64,000 bases of DNA from the NCBI GenBank assembly GCA_017405675.1, contig JAFRAB010000047.1, positions 59,929 to 123,928 on the forward strand. The letters run 5' to 3'. Source of the DNA: Erysipelotrichaceae bacterium (GTDB lineage Bacteria > Bacillota_I > Bacilli_A > Erysipelotrichales > Erysipelotrichaceae). Shown here one piece after another: positions 17,166-26,543 of this stretch. The notes under the pieces are model-generated. The model worked only from the letters and a program-made list of their open reading frames with translations. It searched no databases and was not told the DNA's origin. The first letter of the stretch is position 1. Each line of letters begins with the position of its first letter. Position numbers and translations under genes: made by a program.

Positions 17166-17174
17166 ATTCTAGCA
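17166..17174 (-). promoter_or_regulatory. Extended -10 promoter abutting trmB start
   Basis: Minus-strand TGCTAGAAT. The -10 ends six bases before the ATG, which places the predicted first transcribed base on or next to the start codon. Confidence 0.5.
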
Positions 17175-17245
17175 CATTTATTATTTAAATAATATACGTG
17201 AAAAAACAATCAGATATTTGTTTGAAAGCGGGTTTTACATTTATG

Positions 17246-17280
17246 CAAAAAAAGGACGGAATCATTGATTCCGCCCCTTA
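17246..17280 (-). terminator. pnp terminator
   Basis: In minus orientation GGGGCGGAAT, a short loop and ATTCCGTCC (one G-T pair) are followed by seven T. It starts about nine bases after the pnp stop. Confidence 0.9.
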
Positions 17281-17288
17281 ATCAGCTG

Positions 17289-19487
17289 TTAATTTGCTTT
17301 TTTCTTTTTTGTGTTGTTCTTGTCCTTGCTGTTGTTTCCGAAGAGTGCCTTGCGTCCGTAATCCTTTACTTCCTCATAGCCTTCAGGCTTATCCAGCAAT
17401 ACCTTGGCTGATACGTTTACTCTGCCCTTTTCGTCGATTTCAGTTACCTGAACTCTGGCAATGCTTCCGAGCTTGTAAACATCGCTAGGCTTGTTGACTC
17501 TTTCCCACTTCATATCTGAAACATGGAGTAAGGCGTCTGTTCCAGGGAACAGTTCAACAAATGCACCATAGCTTTCCAGTCTGACAACCTTGGCATCATA
17601 GATTTCGCCAATCTTGGCTGTTCTGGTGATGTCTTCGATCATCTTTCTGGCGATGTCGATAGATTCCTGATCCTGATGGTAAATCAGAACGCGGCCTTCA
17701 TCAGAGATATCGATCTTGCAGTCATTAGCTGCTTCGATAATGGCGTTAATGTTCTTACCGCCGGTACCGATAACGTCTCTGATCTTGTCAACAGGAATCA
17801 TCATCTTGCAGATCTTCGGAGCATACTTGGAGACATGATCTCTTGGCTTGTCAATTGCAGCTTCCAGAACATCAAGGATCTGCATTCTGGCCTTCTTGGC
17901 CTGTTCCATAGCTTCGCCAAGGATCTTTCTGTCAAGACCCTGGACCTTAATATCCATCTGTAAGGCTGTAATGCCTTCTCTGGTTCCGGCAACCTTGAAG
18001 TCCATGTCGCCGAAATGGTCTTCCATACCCTGAATATCAGTCAGGATCGTGTAATCCTGTCCGTTTTCAATTAAGCCCATGGCAATACCTGCTACAGGAG
18101 CCTTGATAGGAACACCGGCAGCCATTAATGACAGTGTGCCTGCACAGATTGATGCCTGTGAGCTTGAACCGTTTGATTCAAGAACTTCAGCAACTGTTCT
18201 GATGGCATATGGGAATTCGTCTTCACTAGGCAGTACCTGTTTCAGAGCTCTTTCACCTAAGGCACCGTGACCGATTTCTCTGCGGCCAGGAGTACCCATA
18301 CGTCCAACTTCACCGACACTGTAAGGCGGGAAGTTATAGTGATGCATGAATCTCTTTTCCTCAACTTCAGTCAGGTCATCGATGATCTGGTTATCACCTA
18401 AGGCACCTAATGTAGTTGCAGAGAGAACCTGAGTCTGTCCTCTGGTAAACAAGCCTGAACCGTGAACTCTAGGCAGCAGGTCGATCTGAGCATCAAGAGC
18501 TCTGATCTCATCAACTGCTCTGCCGTCAGGTCTGATCTTTTCTTCAATGATAAGTCTTCTGACTTCATCGGCAACGATCTTTGTGCAGACTTCGTTGACC
18601 ATCTTGAGAGCCTTGGTCTTTTCAGCTTCGCTTTCATATTCCTTGGTTCCGAAATACTCAACGGTTTCATTTGTCAATGCATCGATCGTGTTATTGCATT
18701 CAAGTTTATCCTTGATTGATACGGCTGCCTTCAAGCGGTCGTAAACAAAGTCATATACTGCCTTGTTCAGTTCAGCCGGAACTTCGTACAGAACAACTTC
18801 CATCTTTTCGTGTCCGACTTTGGCAATGATTTCCTCTTCCCATTCGCACAGGATCTTAATGTATTCCTGTCCGAACATCAGAGCATCCAGCATATCTTCT
18901 TCTGAGATTTCCTTGGCACCGGCTTCAACCATCATGATGGCATCTTTCTTACCGGCGATAGTCAGGTTAAGATCGCTCTTTTCGCTTTCTTCAACTGTAG
19001 GGTTGATAATGAACTGTCCGTCAATACGGCCGACGATAACGCCCGCAATTGGTCCCTCGAATGGGATCTTGCTGATGCTTAATGCCAGTGAGGCACCAAA
19101 CATGGCAGCCATCTCAGCTGAATAATCCTGATCTACTGACAGTACGGTATTAACTACCTGTACTTCATTTCTGAAACCTTCCGCAAATAATGGACGGATA
19201 GGTCTGTCAATCATACGTGCCGTTAATGTGGCATGTTCGCTTGGTCTTCCTTCTCTTCTTAAAAATCCTCCGGGAATTTTACCCACTGAATATAACTTCT
19301 CCTCGAAACTAACTGTTAACGGGAAGAAATCTGTGTCTTTCGCAACGTTACTTGCGCAAGCTGTTGAGATAACCACTGTATCACCATATCTTACTAATAC
19401 AGCACCATCAGCTTGTTTGGCTAATTCCCCAATTTCGACGGATAAAGGACGTCCGTTGAAATTCATACTAAATACTTCTTTAGCCAT
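17289..19487 (-). CDS. pnp: Polynucleotide phosphorylase
   Basis: 3'-to-5' phosphorolytic exoribonuclease of RNA turnover. 732 residues from the ATG at 19487, chosen for GAGAGGA seven bases upstream. Two RNase PH domains (about 1-220 and 320-550) carry [31 protein letters not shown] and the second-core RRVH-type segment (here [19 protein letters not shown]). A KH domain ([15 protein letters not shown]) and an S1 domain ([23 protein letters not shown]) follow, then a lysine-rich tail. It lies downstream of rpsO, the common bacterial order, but terminators stand between them, so it likely has its own promoter. Confidence 0.97.
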   Translation of the reverse strand: MAKEVFSMNFNGRPLSVEIGELAKQADGAVLVRYGDTVVISTACASNVAKDTDFFPLTVSFEEKLYSVGKIPGGFLRREGRPSEHATLTARMIDRPIRPLFAEGFRNEVQVVNTVLSVDQDYSAEMAAMFGASLALSISKIPFEGPIAGVIVGRIDGQFIINPTVEESEKSDLNLTIAGKKDAIMMVEAGAKEISEEDMLDALMFGQEYIKILCEWEEEIIAKVGHEKMEVVLYEVPAELNKAVYDFVYDRLKAAVSIKDKLECNNTIDALTNETVEYFGTKEYESEAEKTKALKMVNEVCTKIVADEVRRLIIEEKIRPDGRAVDEIRALDAQIDLLPRVHGSGLFTRGQTQVLSATTLGALGDNQIIDDLTEVEEKRFMHHYNFPPYSVGEVGRMGTPGRREIGHGALGERALKQVLPSEDEFPYAIRTVAEVLESNGSSSQASICAGTLSLMAAGVPIKAPVAGIAMGLIENGQDYTILTDIQGMEDHFGDMDFKVAGTREGITALQMDIKVQGLDRKILGEAMEQAKKARMQILDVLEAAIDKPRDHVSKYAPKICKMMIPVDKIRDVIGTGGKNINAIIEAANDCKIDISDEGRVLIYHQDQESIDIARKMIEDITRTAKIGEIYDAKVVRLESYGAFVELFPGTDALLHVSDMKWERVNKPSDVYKLGSIARVQVTEIDEKGRVNVSAKVLLDKPEGYEEVKDYGRKALFGNNSKDKNNTKKKKAN

Positions 19488-19530
19488 TCTTTTTCCTCTC
19501 TTATTATTAACCTTAAATATCATACCACAA

Positions 19531-19566
19531 AAGAAAAAAAAAGAAATGCTAAATGTACATTTCTTC
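19531..19566 (-). terminator. Terminator-like hairpin upstream of pnp
   Basis: Minus-strand AAGAAATG / CATTTCTT stem with nine-base loop followed by a nearly unbroken run of nine T. It lies between the rpsO terminator and the pnp start, so it either backs up rpsO termination or ends a short leader transcript. Confidence 0.6.
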
Positions 19567-19621
19567 AATGTGATATACATAATTAAGAGTACCGAGTACT
19601 GAAATGATCTGTCCCCTTTCT

Positions 19622-19658
19622 CAAAAAATAAAAATAACCTGTTTATGACAGGTTATTC
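19622..19658 (-). terminator. rpsO terminator
   Basis: Minus-strand AATAACCTG / CAGGTTATT stem with a seven-base loop, then TTTATTTTTT, eight bases after the rpsO stop. Confidence 0.88.
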
Positions 19659-19665
19659 TTATAAA

Positions 19666-19932
19666 CTATTTACGTAAGCCTAAACGTTCAATCAGGGAAC
19701 GGTAGCGGTTGATGTCACTGTTACGTAAGTATGCAAGCATATTACGTCTTCTACCAACCATTCTCATCAGTCCACGATATGAATGATGATCATGCTTATG
19801 TACTTTCAGATGATCATTAAGACGGTTGATCGTTGCAGTTAAAACAGCGATCTGAACCTCTGGAGAACCAGTGTCTCCTTCATGAGTAGCATATTCCTTG
19901 ATTATGCTCTGCTTTTCTTCATTACTTAACAT
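19666..19932 (-). CDS. rpsO: 30S ribosomal protein S15
   Basis: Binds 16S rRNA at the central-domain three-way junction. The 88 residues match the full-length family: [20 protein letters not shown] and the helix-rich [28 protein letters not shown] region with the RNA-contacting His and Arg residues. AGGAGG at a good distance supports the ATG at 19932. Single-gene unit with its own promoter, leader and terminator. Confidence 0.98.
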   Translation of the reverse strand: MLSNEEKQSIIKEYATHEGDTGSPEVQIAVLTATINRLNDHLKVHKHDHHSYRGLMRMVGRRRNMLAYLRNSDINRYRSLIERLGLRK

Positions 19933-20021
19933 TTTTCATTTCCTCCTGTGTATGAAGTTGTCCTGTAAAACCAAGACAAACGTTGAGGAAACGATCATCC
20001 TAGTAGTACAGCTCAATTATA
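19933..20021 (-). promoter_or_regulatory. rpsO promoter and leader
   Basis: A TATAAT (minus strand, 20016-20021) predicts a leader of about 75 bases. Within it TTGTCT can pair with GGACAA across a ten-base loop and AGGA with TCCT. S15 is known to bind and repress its own leader in several bacteria, with varied structures. I see the promoter and local pairings; regulation by S15 is inferred from the family only. Confidence 0.4.
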
Positions 20022-20024
20022 GTA

Positions 20025-21116
20025 TCATAACCAAACCATAAAATCAACTAAAACATCGTTCATCAAATATATTCCCGTATCGCTCAGTTTCAGATATCCG
20101 CCGTCAACAATAAGACGTCCGTTTAAAAGATTATTTTCGATCGGTTTTCTGTAGTGATCCAGGATATTACAACCAAGAGTTTTGTTATACTCTTTAATGT
20201 TTATTCCTTCAAGTAGTCTTAAGCCCATCATCACACTTTCAAATCTTTCGTCTTCCCGGCTCAGTTTTATTTCCTCCTGACGCCAGTTTCCGGCCAGATA
20301 TTCCTTAAGACTGTGTGTATTCTCATAGCGGATATGATTTTCCTTTCCAGCTGCCCCCAGCCCCACTCCTATGTAGTCATAATAATGCCAATAGGTTTTA
20401 TTATGGACTGACTGATATCCCTCCAAAGCAAAATTGGATATCTCATACTGCTGGAAGCCATATAACGGAAGCTGTTTTCGGATGGTGCTGTACATCAGGT
20501 ACAGATCATCGTCACTGCAGTTTCGATATCCCCTGTGCCCCAGAACAGTGCCCTCATGAACTTCAAGTTCGTATATAGATATGTGCTTTATATCCAGACT
20601 GACGGCTTTTTCAATATCCTGCTGCAGCTGTTCAACAGTTTGATTTTCAAAACCATACATCAGGTCTACTGAAATATTGTCGATACCGGCTTCCTTAAGG
20701 TAACGGAAAGTATTTTCAGCATCCAAAAGAACATGTGTTCTGCCGATTTCCTTAAGGATCGTTTCATTAAATGTCTGGAGGCCTATGCTGACACGGTTTA
20801 CACCGTGTTTTCTTAGAAGCATTGCCTTTTCCAGCGTCATGGTTTCCGGGTTTATCTCAAAGGTAAACTCTTTGCCGACAGTAAAAACCGATAACATGCC
20901 AAACAGCTTTTCCAGCTGCCGGCAGTTCAAAGCCGATGGGGTTCCTCCACCAATATAAACCGTATCAAAACGATCCTGTCTGATACGGCTTATTTCCTTT
21001 TCGAGCTGATCAAGGTACTGATCTGCCAGTTCCTCATTGTATATCCTTTTGGCAAAGTCACAGTAATGACATATATGCCTGCAGAAAGGAATATGTACAT
21101 AAAGACTGTCAGCCAT
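20025..21116 (-). CDS. hemW: Heme chaperone HemW (radical SAM, coproporphyrinogen oxidase-like)
   Basis: 363 residues. The radical SAM cluster motif reads CRHICHYC near residue 12, but with the HemW pattern; family members of this length bind heme and lack true HemN oxidase activity. The TIM-barrel segments YIGGGTPSAL, EINPETMT, VNRVSIGLQTFN and VDLMYGFENQT are in order, and a C-terminal winged-helix-like HemN_C region follows. It overlaps the MazG-like gene by eight bases. No other heme genes are nearby, so I follow the family-level name. Confidence 0.88.
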   Translation of the reverse strand: MADSLYVHIPFCRHICHYCDFAKRIYNEELADQYLDQLEKEISRIRQDRFDTVYIGGGTPSALNCRQLEKLFGMLSVFTVGKEFTFEINPETMTLEKAMLLRKHGVNRVSIGLQTFNETILKEIGRTHVLLDAENTFRYLKEAGIDNISVDLMYGFENQTVEQLQQDIEKAVSLDIKHISIYELEVHEGTVLGHRGYRNCSDDDLYLMYSTIRKQLPLYGFQQYEISNFALEGYQSVHNKTYWHYYDYIGVGLGAAGKENHIRYENTHSLKEYLAGNWRQEEIKLSREDERFESVMMGLRLLEGINIKEYNKTLGCNILDHYRKPIENNLLNGRLIVDGGYLKLSDTGIYLMNDVLVDFMVWL

Positions 21117-21396
21117 TTTTCTCAGGATACCTCATGTATACGTTCTGAATCTTGTCTTCTATGAGTTTCTGAACGTCAATATCATTGTCTATGCATATGC
21201 TTAAGGCATACATCAGAACATCAGCGACTTCTCCTTTTACAGCCTCCATGTCGATGTTTTCCTCATCCCACTGAATGGTTTCCAGAAGCTCAGCTGCTTC
21301 CACGGAAACACTTTTTATCAGTATAGGCAATGTATCGGTTTTATCCCATCCGCGGGATATTCTCATTTCCTGTATGGTATTTAACAGCTTATCCAT
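21109..21396 (-). CDS. MazG-like nucleotide pyrophosphohydrolase
   Basis: 95 residues, a single all-alpha NTP-PPase domain. The metal-binding pattern of the family is visible: EAAELLETIQWDEEN then EVADVLMYALSI, the ExxE...ExxD arrangement that holds magnesium. Members hydrolyse nucleoside triphosphates or related house-cleaning substrates. The start at 21396 lies one base after the lepA stop; a longer in-frame reading upstream lies within lepA and is disfavoured. Probable operon lepA-this gene-hemW. Confidence 0.82.
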   Translation of the reverse strand: MDKLLNTIQEMRISRGWDKTDTLPILIKSVSVEAAELLETIQWDEENIDMEAVKGEVADVLMYALSICIDNDIDVQKLIEDKIQNVYMRYPEKNG

Positions 21397-21397
21397 A

Positions 21398-23200
21398 TTA
21401 ATCCTCATCCATTGACAGAACAGCCATGAAAGCTTCCTGTGGAATTTCAACTGATCCGACAGCCTTCATTCTCTTCTTGCCCTCTTTCTGCTTTTCCAGC
21501 AGTTTCTTCTTACGGCTTACGTCACCGCCATAGCACTTGGCCAAAACATTCTTGCGGTACGCTTTTATGTTAGTACGGGCAATTACCTTTCCGCTTACGG
21601 CGGCCTGAACAGGTATCTCAAACTGCTGCTTTGGAATGATTTCCTTCAGTTTTCTGGTAATGGTACTGCCACGCTGATAGGCAAACTTGGAGTGAACGAT
21701 GCAGGCTAAGGCGTCTACCGGTTCACCGTTGATCAGGATATCCATACGGGCCAGTTCGCTCTTGCGGTAGCCGATCAGTTCATAGTCCAGAGATGCATAT
21801 CCCTTAGTACAGGACTTAAGCTTGTCAAAGAAATCAAACACGATTTCAGACAGCGGCAGTTCATAAATTATAAATACTCTGGTATCGTCCATATAGATGA
21901 TATCCTGATATATTCCGCGCTTATTCTGACACAGTTCCATGATAGGACCGATGTAATCCTTAGGAGCCATTATGCTGGCTTTCACATACGGTTCAGCAAT
22001 GTAATCAATCATCTGATTAGTCGGCAGTACAGCCGGGTTGTCAATAAGCTGAACATCACCATTCTGGAGATGTACCTCATAGACAACGCTTGGTGCCGTC
22101 GCTATCAGATCAAGATTGTATTCTCTTTCCAGTCTTTCCTGGACAACATCCATGTGAAGCAGTCCCAAAAAGCCGCAGCGGAAACCAAATCCCAGCGCCT
22201 GAGATGTTTCTGCCTCAAATTTAAGTGATGCATCATTGAGTTGTAGTTTCTCTAAGGCATCTCTCAAATCATTGTAACGGGCATTATCTGTAGGATATAA
22301 GCCACAGTAAACCATTGACTGCAGCTGACGGTAGCCAGGCAGTGGCTCGGCACACGGTCTTTCAGTCAGAGTGATCGTATCACCTACTCTGACATCCTTT
22401 ACCGACTTGATTGAAGCAGCTATCCAGCCTACTTCACCGCATTCCAGTTTATTCTTATTTATCTCCTTAGGGCTTCTGATACCTACTTCGGTTACCTGGT
22501 AAGACTGACCATTGCTCATAAGAGTGATGTTATCTCCTACCTTGATCTCACCGTTTTTAATACGAACAGCCACAATGACACCGCGATATGAATCATAGTA
22601 GGAGTCGAATATCAGAGCCTGCAGCGGTGCTTTCGGGTCACCGTTTGGAGCAGGTATGTATTTTACGATATCTTCAAGCACCTGGTGAACACCGGTACCC
22701 AGCTTGGCACTGATCAGAGGTGCGTTGGAGGCATCCAGACCAATGTCATGTTCGATCTCATGTCTGGCCATTTCAGGCATGGCACTCGGAAGATCTATCT
22801 TATTAATTACCGGCAGTACTGTCAGATCGTTATCGATCGCCAGATAAACATTTGCCAGTGTCTGGGCTTCCACTCCCTGAGTGGCATCAACTACCAATAC
22901 AGCGCCTTCACAGGCTGCCAGGGAACGTGATACTTCATAAGTAAAGTCAACATGCCCAGGGGTATCTATCAGATGGAACAGATATGTATTTCCGTCATCA
23001 CTGGTGTAATTTAAAGAAACAGCATTGAGTTTAATGGTTATGCCTCTTTCTCTTTCCAGATCAAGATCGTCAAGTATCTGTGAAACCATATCCCTCCGCT
23101 GAACAGTATTGGTCTGTTCCAGGATACGGTCTGCCAGTGTTGACTTACCGTGATCTATATGCGCTATGATTGAAAAATTTCTGATGTATTTCTGTTCCAT
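21398..23200 (-). CDS. lepA: Elongation factor 4 (LepA)
   Basis: Ribosomal GTPase related to EF-G, implicated in back-translocation and 30S biogenesis. 600 residues, full length. G-domain motifs AHIDHGKST, the switch region [19 protein letters not shown] and NKIDLPSA are all present, followed by domain II, the LepA-type domain V and the unique C-terminal domain ([23 protein letters not shown]). It heads a minus-strand run with the MazG-like gene and hemW. Confidence 0.98.
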   Translation of the reverse strand: MEQKYIRNFSIIAHIDHGKSTLADRILEQTNTVQRRDMVSQILDDLDLERERGITIKLNAVSLNYTSDDGNTYLFHLIDTPGHVDFTYEVSRSLAACEGAVLVVDATQGVEAQTLANVYLAIDNDLTVLPVINKIDLPSAMPEMARHEIEHDIGLDASNAPLISAKLGTGVHQVLEDIVKYIPAPNGDPKAPLQALIFDSYYDSYRGVIVAVRIKNGEIKVGDNITLMSNGQSYQVTEVGIRSPKEINKNKLECGEVGWIAASIKSVKDVRVGDTITLTERPCAEPLPGYRQLQSMVYCGLYPTDNARYNDLRDALEKLQLNDASLKFEAETSQALGFGFRCGFLGLLHMDVVQERLEREYNLDLIATAPSVVYEVHLQNGDVQLIDNPAVLPTNQMIDYIAEPYVKASIMAPKDYIGPIMELCQNKRGIYQDIIYMDDTRVFIIYELPLSEIVFDFFDKLKSCTKGYASLDYELIGYRKSELARMDILINGEPVDALACIVHSKFAYQRGSTITRKLKEIIPKQQFEIPVQAAVSGKVIARTNIKAYRKNVLAKCYGGDVSRKKKLLEKQKEGKKRMKAVGSVEIPQEAFMAVLSMDED

Positions 23201-23278
23201 GTTTTATCCTTATTTATAAACCCTTACAGATTGCATATTCAAATAATACTACACAATCTGTCATTACGACAATCATTA

Positions 23279-24211
23279 CTACCGGGCAGTTTTACCTTCC
23301 CAGTTACGGCCGGCTCCATTGCGGAATTCCCTGATTCCCATTTTCTGCTTTCCTTCCAGCTGCAGTTCATTTACAAGCAGAACTCTGTTTTCAATTACTA
23401 CTGCCAGTTTGTTTCCGCTGTAATACAGATAGCCTGTTTCCTGATCACTGGTTTCATCTGACAGTTCAATTCCCCATATCTTTACCTTTTTACCATCTAC
23501 GCAGAAATAGGCACATGGAGTTGGAATCAGACCCCTGATCTGGTTATAAACACCCATATATCCTCTGGCAAAATCAATTTTCTCTTCTTCCTTGGTGATA
23601 TTCAGCCCAAATGTTACCTTATCCTCATCCTGAGGAATAGCCTTATAGGTCTTGTTGATGACTGAATCGATCGTATCTCTTAACAGGGATGCAGCTACCG
23701 GTTTCAGTCTGTCATGCAGAGATCCGTAAGTATCTTTGATATCTATATCACATTCTCTCTGGGCAATAATGGCACCGGCATCCATTCTGGAGCTCATTTC
23801 CATTACTGTCACGCCTGTTTTTTCATAGCCATCAATAATGGCGTGCTGGATAGGTGCCCCGCCTCTTAACTTAGGAAGCAGTGAAGTGTGTACATTTATG
23901 CATCCTAATGCCGGGTATTCAAGAACGGCATTGGGAATAAACTGTCCGTAGGCACAGGTAACGATCAGGTCCGGTTTCAAAGCCAGAACATCTTCATAAT
24001 CCGTTCTGATCTTAACTGGCTGCAGAACCGGAATATCATGTTCAAAAGCCAGGTTTTTGGCAGCCGGAAAAGTCAGGATCTGTTTGCGCCCTACCAGTTT
24101 ATCAGGCTGACAGACAACCCCGACAACGTTTCTTCCTTCATCAATTAACTCCTGTAAAATGGCACAGCCGAACTCCGGTGTACCCATGAACACTATTCTC
24201 GGATTCTCCAT
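23279..24211 (-). CDS. fmt: Methionyl-tRNA formyltransferase
   Basis: Formylates Met-tRNA(fMet) with 10-formyl-THF so that translation can begin. 310 residues. The N-terminal Rossmann part starts RIVFMGTPEFG, and the formyl-transfer signature is INVHTSLLPKLRGGAPIQHAI with the catalytic Asn-His-Asp set. The C-terminal OB-like domain that grips tRNA follows from about residue 205. It stands alone, 78 bases upstream of lepA and divergent from rpsT. Confidence 0.97.
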   Translation of the reverse strand: MENPRIVFMGTPEFGCAILQELIDEGRNVVGVVCQPDKLVGRKQILTFPAAKNLAFEHDIPVLQPVKIRTDYEDVLALKPDLIVTCAYGQFIPNAVLEYPALGCINVHTSLLPKLRGGAPIQHAIIDGYEKTGVTVMEMSSRMDAGAIIAQRECDIDIKDTYGSLHDRLKPVAASLLRDTIDSVINKTYKAIPQDEDKVTFGLNITKEEEKIDFARGYMGVYNQIRGLIPTPCAYFCVDGKKVKIWGIELSDETSDQETGYLYYSGNKLAVVIENRVLLVNELQLEGKQKMGIREFRNGAGRNWEGKTAR

Positions 24212-24303
24212 AATTCATCACCTTCGACTATTATAATACAACAATTTGGCTTCTGACTGTAGAAAAACCCTTATGTTTATTACATATAATCAATATCTTA
24301 ATG

Positions 24304-24332
24304 TTGCATTTTGAATTTCAGTCTGCTAAAAT
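24304..24332 (+). promoter_or_regulatory. rpsT promoter
   Basis: TTGCAT, 17 bases, TAAAAT, with TGC directly before the -10 (extended -10). A short leader of about 20 bases carries GGGAGGT. Confidence 0.8.
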
Positions 24333-24360
24333 TAACTAGCATTTACAAGGGAGGTAAGCT

Positions 24361-24621
24361 ATGCCTAATATTAAATCTCAGAAGAAACGTGCAATTACCA
24401 ACTTAAAGGAAAACGCAGCACACAAGGCTCAGAAGAGTGCTTTAAAGACAGCTATGAAGAAGGTCAGAGTTGCCATCGATGCTGCTGATAAGGAAGCTGC
24501 CAATAAGGCTTTAGTTGAAGCTGTTTCTCAGATTGACAAGGCCGTTACAAATGGTATTCACCATAAGAACTGGGCTGCTCGTCAGAAATCACATTTAACA
24601 AAAGCTGTTAACAGTTTATAA
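24361..24621 (+). CDS. rpsT: 30S ribosomal protein S20
   Basis: Binds the 5' and 3' minor domains of 16S rRNA. 86 residues, Lys/Ala-rich and helical, starting MPNIKSQKKRAITNLKENAAHKAQKS with the C-terminal KAVTNGIHHKNWAARQKSHL typical of the family. GGGAGGTAAGCT places the ATG at 24361. Single-gene transcript with a clean promoter and terminator. Confidence 0.97.
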   Translation: MPNIKSQKKRAITNLKENAAHKAQKSALKTAMKKVRVAIDAADKEAANKALVEAVSQIDKAVTNGIHHKNWAARQKSHLTKAVNSL

Positions 24622-24629
24622 GAAAGTAC

Positions 24630-24656
24630 AGGATCGCTTAACGCGATCCTTTTTCT
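24630..24656 (+). terminator. rpsT terminator
   Basis: AGGATCGC, loop TTAAC, GCGATCCTTTTT eight bases after the stop. Confidence 0.92.
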
Positions 24657-24666
24657 TTGACCTTTT

Positions 24667-25407
24667 TTATCTATGTTCTCTGTAATCTCTCAGGATCTCT
24701 CCCAGGTTTTCATACTCCTGACAGTTATCAGGCAGTTTCTGAGGCCTATTCCCTGACTGAATTGTATGAATGTAAATACTGTCAACGCCATAGGCAGCTG
24801 CCCCGGCAATATCAGTATATGCATCATTTCCTATCATGACACTCTCCTCTTTCTTAAGACCATAACTGTCAAACAGGCAGGAGAAGAACCTTTCTGAAGG
24901 CTTACGGTATCCGGCATCACTGGAATAGCAGATCCCGTCGAACAGAGCCTTTATGCCTAACTGCCGGATCTCATACTCGGTAAATACAGCCTGAGCATTT
25001 GACAGCAGATATACCTTTTTACCGTCATCATGCAGTTCCTTAAGAAGTTCAGCGGCGTGTCTGAACATTTTCATTTTATCCATGGAAAGCAGACGGAATA
25101 CCACTTCCGTTTCCCTGATAAGGTCTGTATCCGCCTTTACTCCTTTGTACTGATAAAGCTTGTCAAAAACAACTTCCAGATCTATTTCAACGAAATAATG
25201 ATCCTTCTCTTTTTTCATTCTTTCATCTTCCCGGCGGCAGAATTCACCGTATTTTTTCTGCAGCTCTCCGGCATGATAAAAAGCCCCATACTGTTTCATG
25301 AATCCGGAAAGACCGTCCCACAGAAATCTCTTTTTTTCGTTGGTCCATATCTCACTCAGCGTTCCGTAAAAATCAAATATGTAATTTCTGTAATTATTTA
25401 TCTGCAT
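24667..25407 (-). CDS. HAD-superfamily hydrolase overlapping the retron RT gene
   Basis: 246 residues with a complete HAD phosphatase core: nucleophile motif FDFYGTLS (Asp12; the usual second Asp is Tyr, as in several subfamily IA members), LLSNAQA (motif II), the lysine in GYRKPSERFF (motif III) and IGNDAYTDIAGA (motif IV). The alpha-helical cap lies between. It looks catalytically intact. Its ATG at 25407 lies inside the last codons of the reverse transcriptase gene (14-base overlap; an alternative ATG at 25419 overlaps by 26), with only a weak purine stretch upstream. Translational coupling to the RT is therefore likely. It may be the retron's effector, or an ordinary phosphatase gene next to an inserted retron. 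Confidence 0.85.
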   Translation of the reverse strand: MQINNYRNYIFDFYGTLSEIWTNEKKRFLWDGLSGFMKQYGAFYHAGELQKKYGEFCRREDERMKKEKDHYFVEIDLEVVFDKLYQYKGVKADTDLIRETEVVFRLLSMDKMKMFRHAAELLKELHDDGKKVYLLSNAQAVFTEYEIRQLGIKALFDGICYSSDAGYRKPSERFFSCLFDSYGLKKEESVMIGNDAYTDIAGAAAYGVDSIYIHTIQSGNRPQKLPDNCQEYENLGEILRDYREHR

Positions 25408-26344
25408 ACAACAGTTCATTCGCTTTCTTTAAATACTGTCTGAATTCAGCATCATCAGGATTTATCTGCAGCACGTAGCATATACACCCTTTCAGTGTTT
25501 CAAGATACCCTTTTTCTGCTTTGCCAGTTCGTTTCAGATGCTCACTCAAGCCATACTTTTCAATGTAATACATCTGTTTTCTGATTTCTTTTCGGTATTT
25601 CTTGGAAACCTGCGGTTTCTCATTTACCACCACACCTGTTACACACTGTCGGTGAGAACGGTATATGACTCTGGTTTTGGAATCGTTCAGTTCCATATCC
25701 AGTCTGTACAGTTCCCTTCTGACTTTTCTGATGACAGCAGCCGGATCAAAATCTCCCGAAAAGGTCATATCGTCAGAATACCTTGTATATTCGATCCCCT
25801 GCTGACGGCACCAGTTACCTACAGCATAGTCAAAGTCTCTCATAACCAGATTTGATATGTAAGCCGAAGTTGGAGCGCCCTGTACCAGATGGTCATCATA
25901 CGTGCACAGATATGTAAACAGCATGCCGATTGATTTCGGGAACAGTTCTATAGGAAAACATGAATTGTAGATGTCAAGAAACCAGATGTTTTCAAAGAAA
26001 TTCTTGATATCAAGTTTCAGGATCATCTTGCAGCCGACATGCGGACAGGCATTATCCAGCAGCGATTTTCCTCTGGTATATGCCGTGGCATAAGGTGAAA
26101 CTTTCAAGTCTTCCAGCACTTCACCGAGGATCCTTTTCTGAATATGCTTCAGAATACCTGACGGTTCATATATAGTCCTCATTTTCCCGTTGTGTTTTCT
26201 GATCTGGAACTTCCTGTAATGATTTCTTATGTTATTGGCTATGGCATAAAGCGTTCTTATGTATTTCCGCTCATCCTCACAGTCAAACAAATGAAGAGAC
26301 AGCAGATAGTCATTACACTCTTTTACACCAATGTAATCCCACAT
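25394..26344 (-). CDS. Retron-type reverse transcriptase
   Basis: Makes branched msDNA from an adjacent structured RNA; retrons act as anti-phage systems. The 316 residues carry the RT motifs in order: RKFQIRKHNGKMRTIYEP (about 44-61), LDIKNFF (111-117, first catalytic Asp), QGAPTSAYISN (155-165), YTRYSDDMTFS (186-196, the YxDD core as YSDD) and the retron-typical VTGVVVN (235-241) followed by a basic RKEIRKQM helix. No maturase, HNH or Cas1 part, so not a group II intron or CRISPR RT. AAGGGAG eight bases upstream picks the ATG at 26344; the frame stays open to 26446 but that stretch is the non-coding RNA. The HAD gene overlaps its 3' end. Confidence 0.93.
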   Translation of the reverse strand: MWDYIGVKECNDYLLSLHLFDCEDERKYIRTLYAIANNIRNHYRKFQIRKHNGKMRTIYEPSGILKHIQKRILGEVLEDLKVSPYATAYTRGKSLLDNACPHVGCKMILKLDIKNFFENIWFLDIYNSCFPIELFPKSIGMLFTYLCTYDDHLVQGAPTSAYISNLVMRDFDYAVGNWCRQQGIEYTRYSDDMTFSGDFDPAAVIRKVRRELYRLDMELNDSKTRVIYRSHRQCVTGVVVNEKPQVSKKYRKEIRKQMYYIEKYGLSEHLKRTGKAEKGYLETLKGCICYVLQINPDDAEFRQYLKKANELLYADK

Positions 26345-26360
26345 TCTGCTGTCTCCCTTC

Positions 26361-26514
26361 TGCAGTACTAAAGATATTGAAATATGGAAGTGGGCGAAGC
26401 GAAGCCTCCTACATGAAATGTAGTGTCGCCCACTGAAATATTGCAATTGATCCCGGTAATAAAACTGTCCCTTAACGACTCGCTAAGGCAGGAATTGCTC
26501 CAATCACTACTGCA
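26361..26514 (-). ncRNA. Retron msr-msd RNA (candidate)
   Basis: Placed just upstream of the RT, as in known retrons. Minus-strand order: a1 repeat TGCAGTA (26508-26514); an AGC triplet soon after it, a candidate branching-G site; an msr-like hairpin at 26465-26491 (CTG-CCTTA paired with TAAGG-CAG, GCGAG in the loop); then a long msd-like hairpin at 26380-26442, with a nine-base stem TCGCCCACT / AGTGGGCGA, an outer five-base stem, and an inner perfect hairpin at 26409-26423; and a2 TACTGCA (26361-26367), which pairs with a1. Further partial pairing extends a1/a2. Exact ends and branch point are inferred. Confidence 0.8.
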
Positions 26515-26543
26515 ACTGTATTATATCATCACTTATGGCCTTT

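Noticed and set aside
25394..26344. Group II intron or CRISPR-associated RT
   Set aside because: No maturase, DNA-binding or HNH part, no intron domain V/VI structure, no CRISPR repeats or Cas1; length and VTG motif fit a retron.
26345..26446. Upstream extension of the RT reading frame
   Set aside because: The open frame runs to 26446 but overlaps the msd-like hairpin and ignores the AAGGGAG eight bases before the ATG at 26344.
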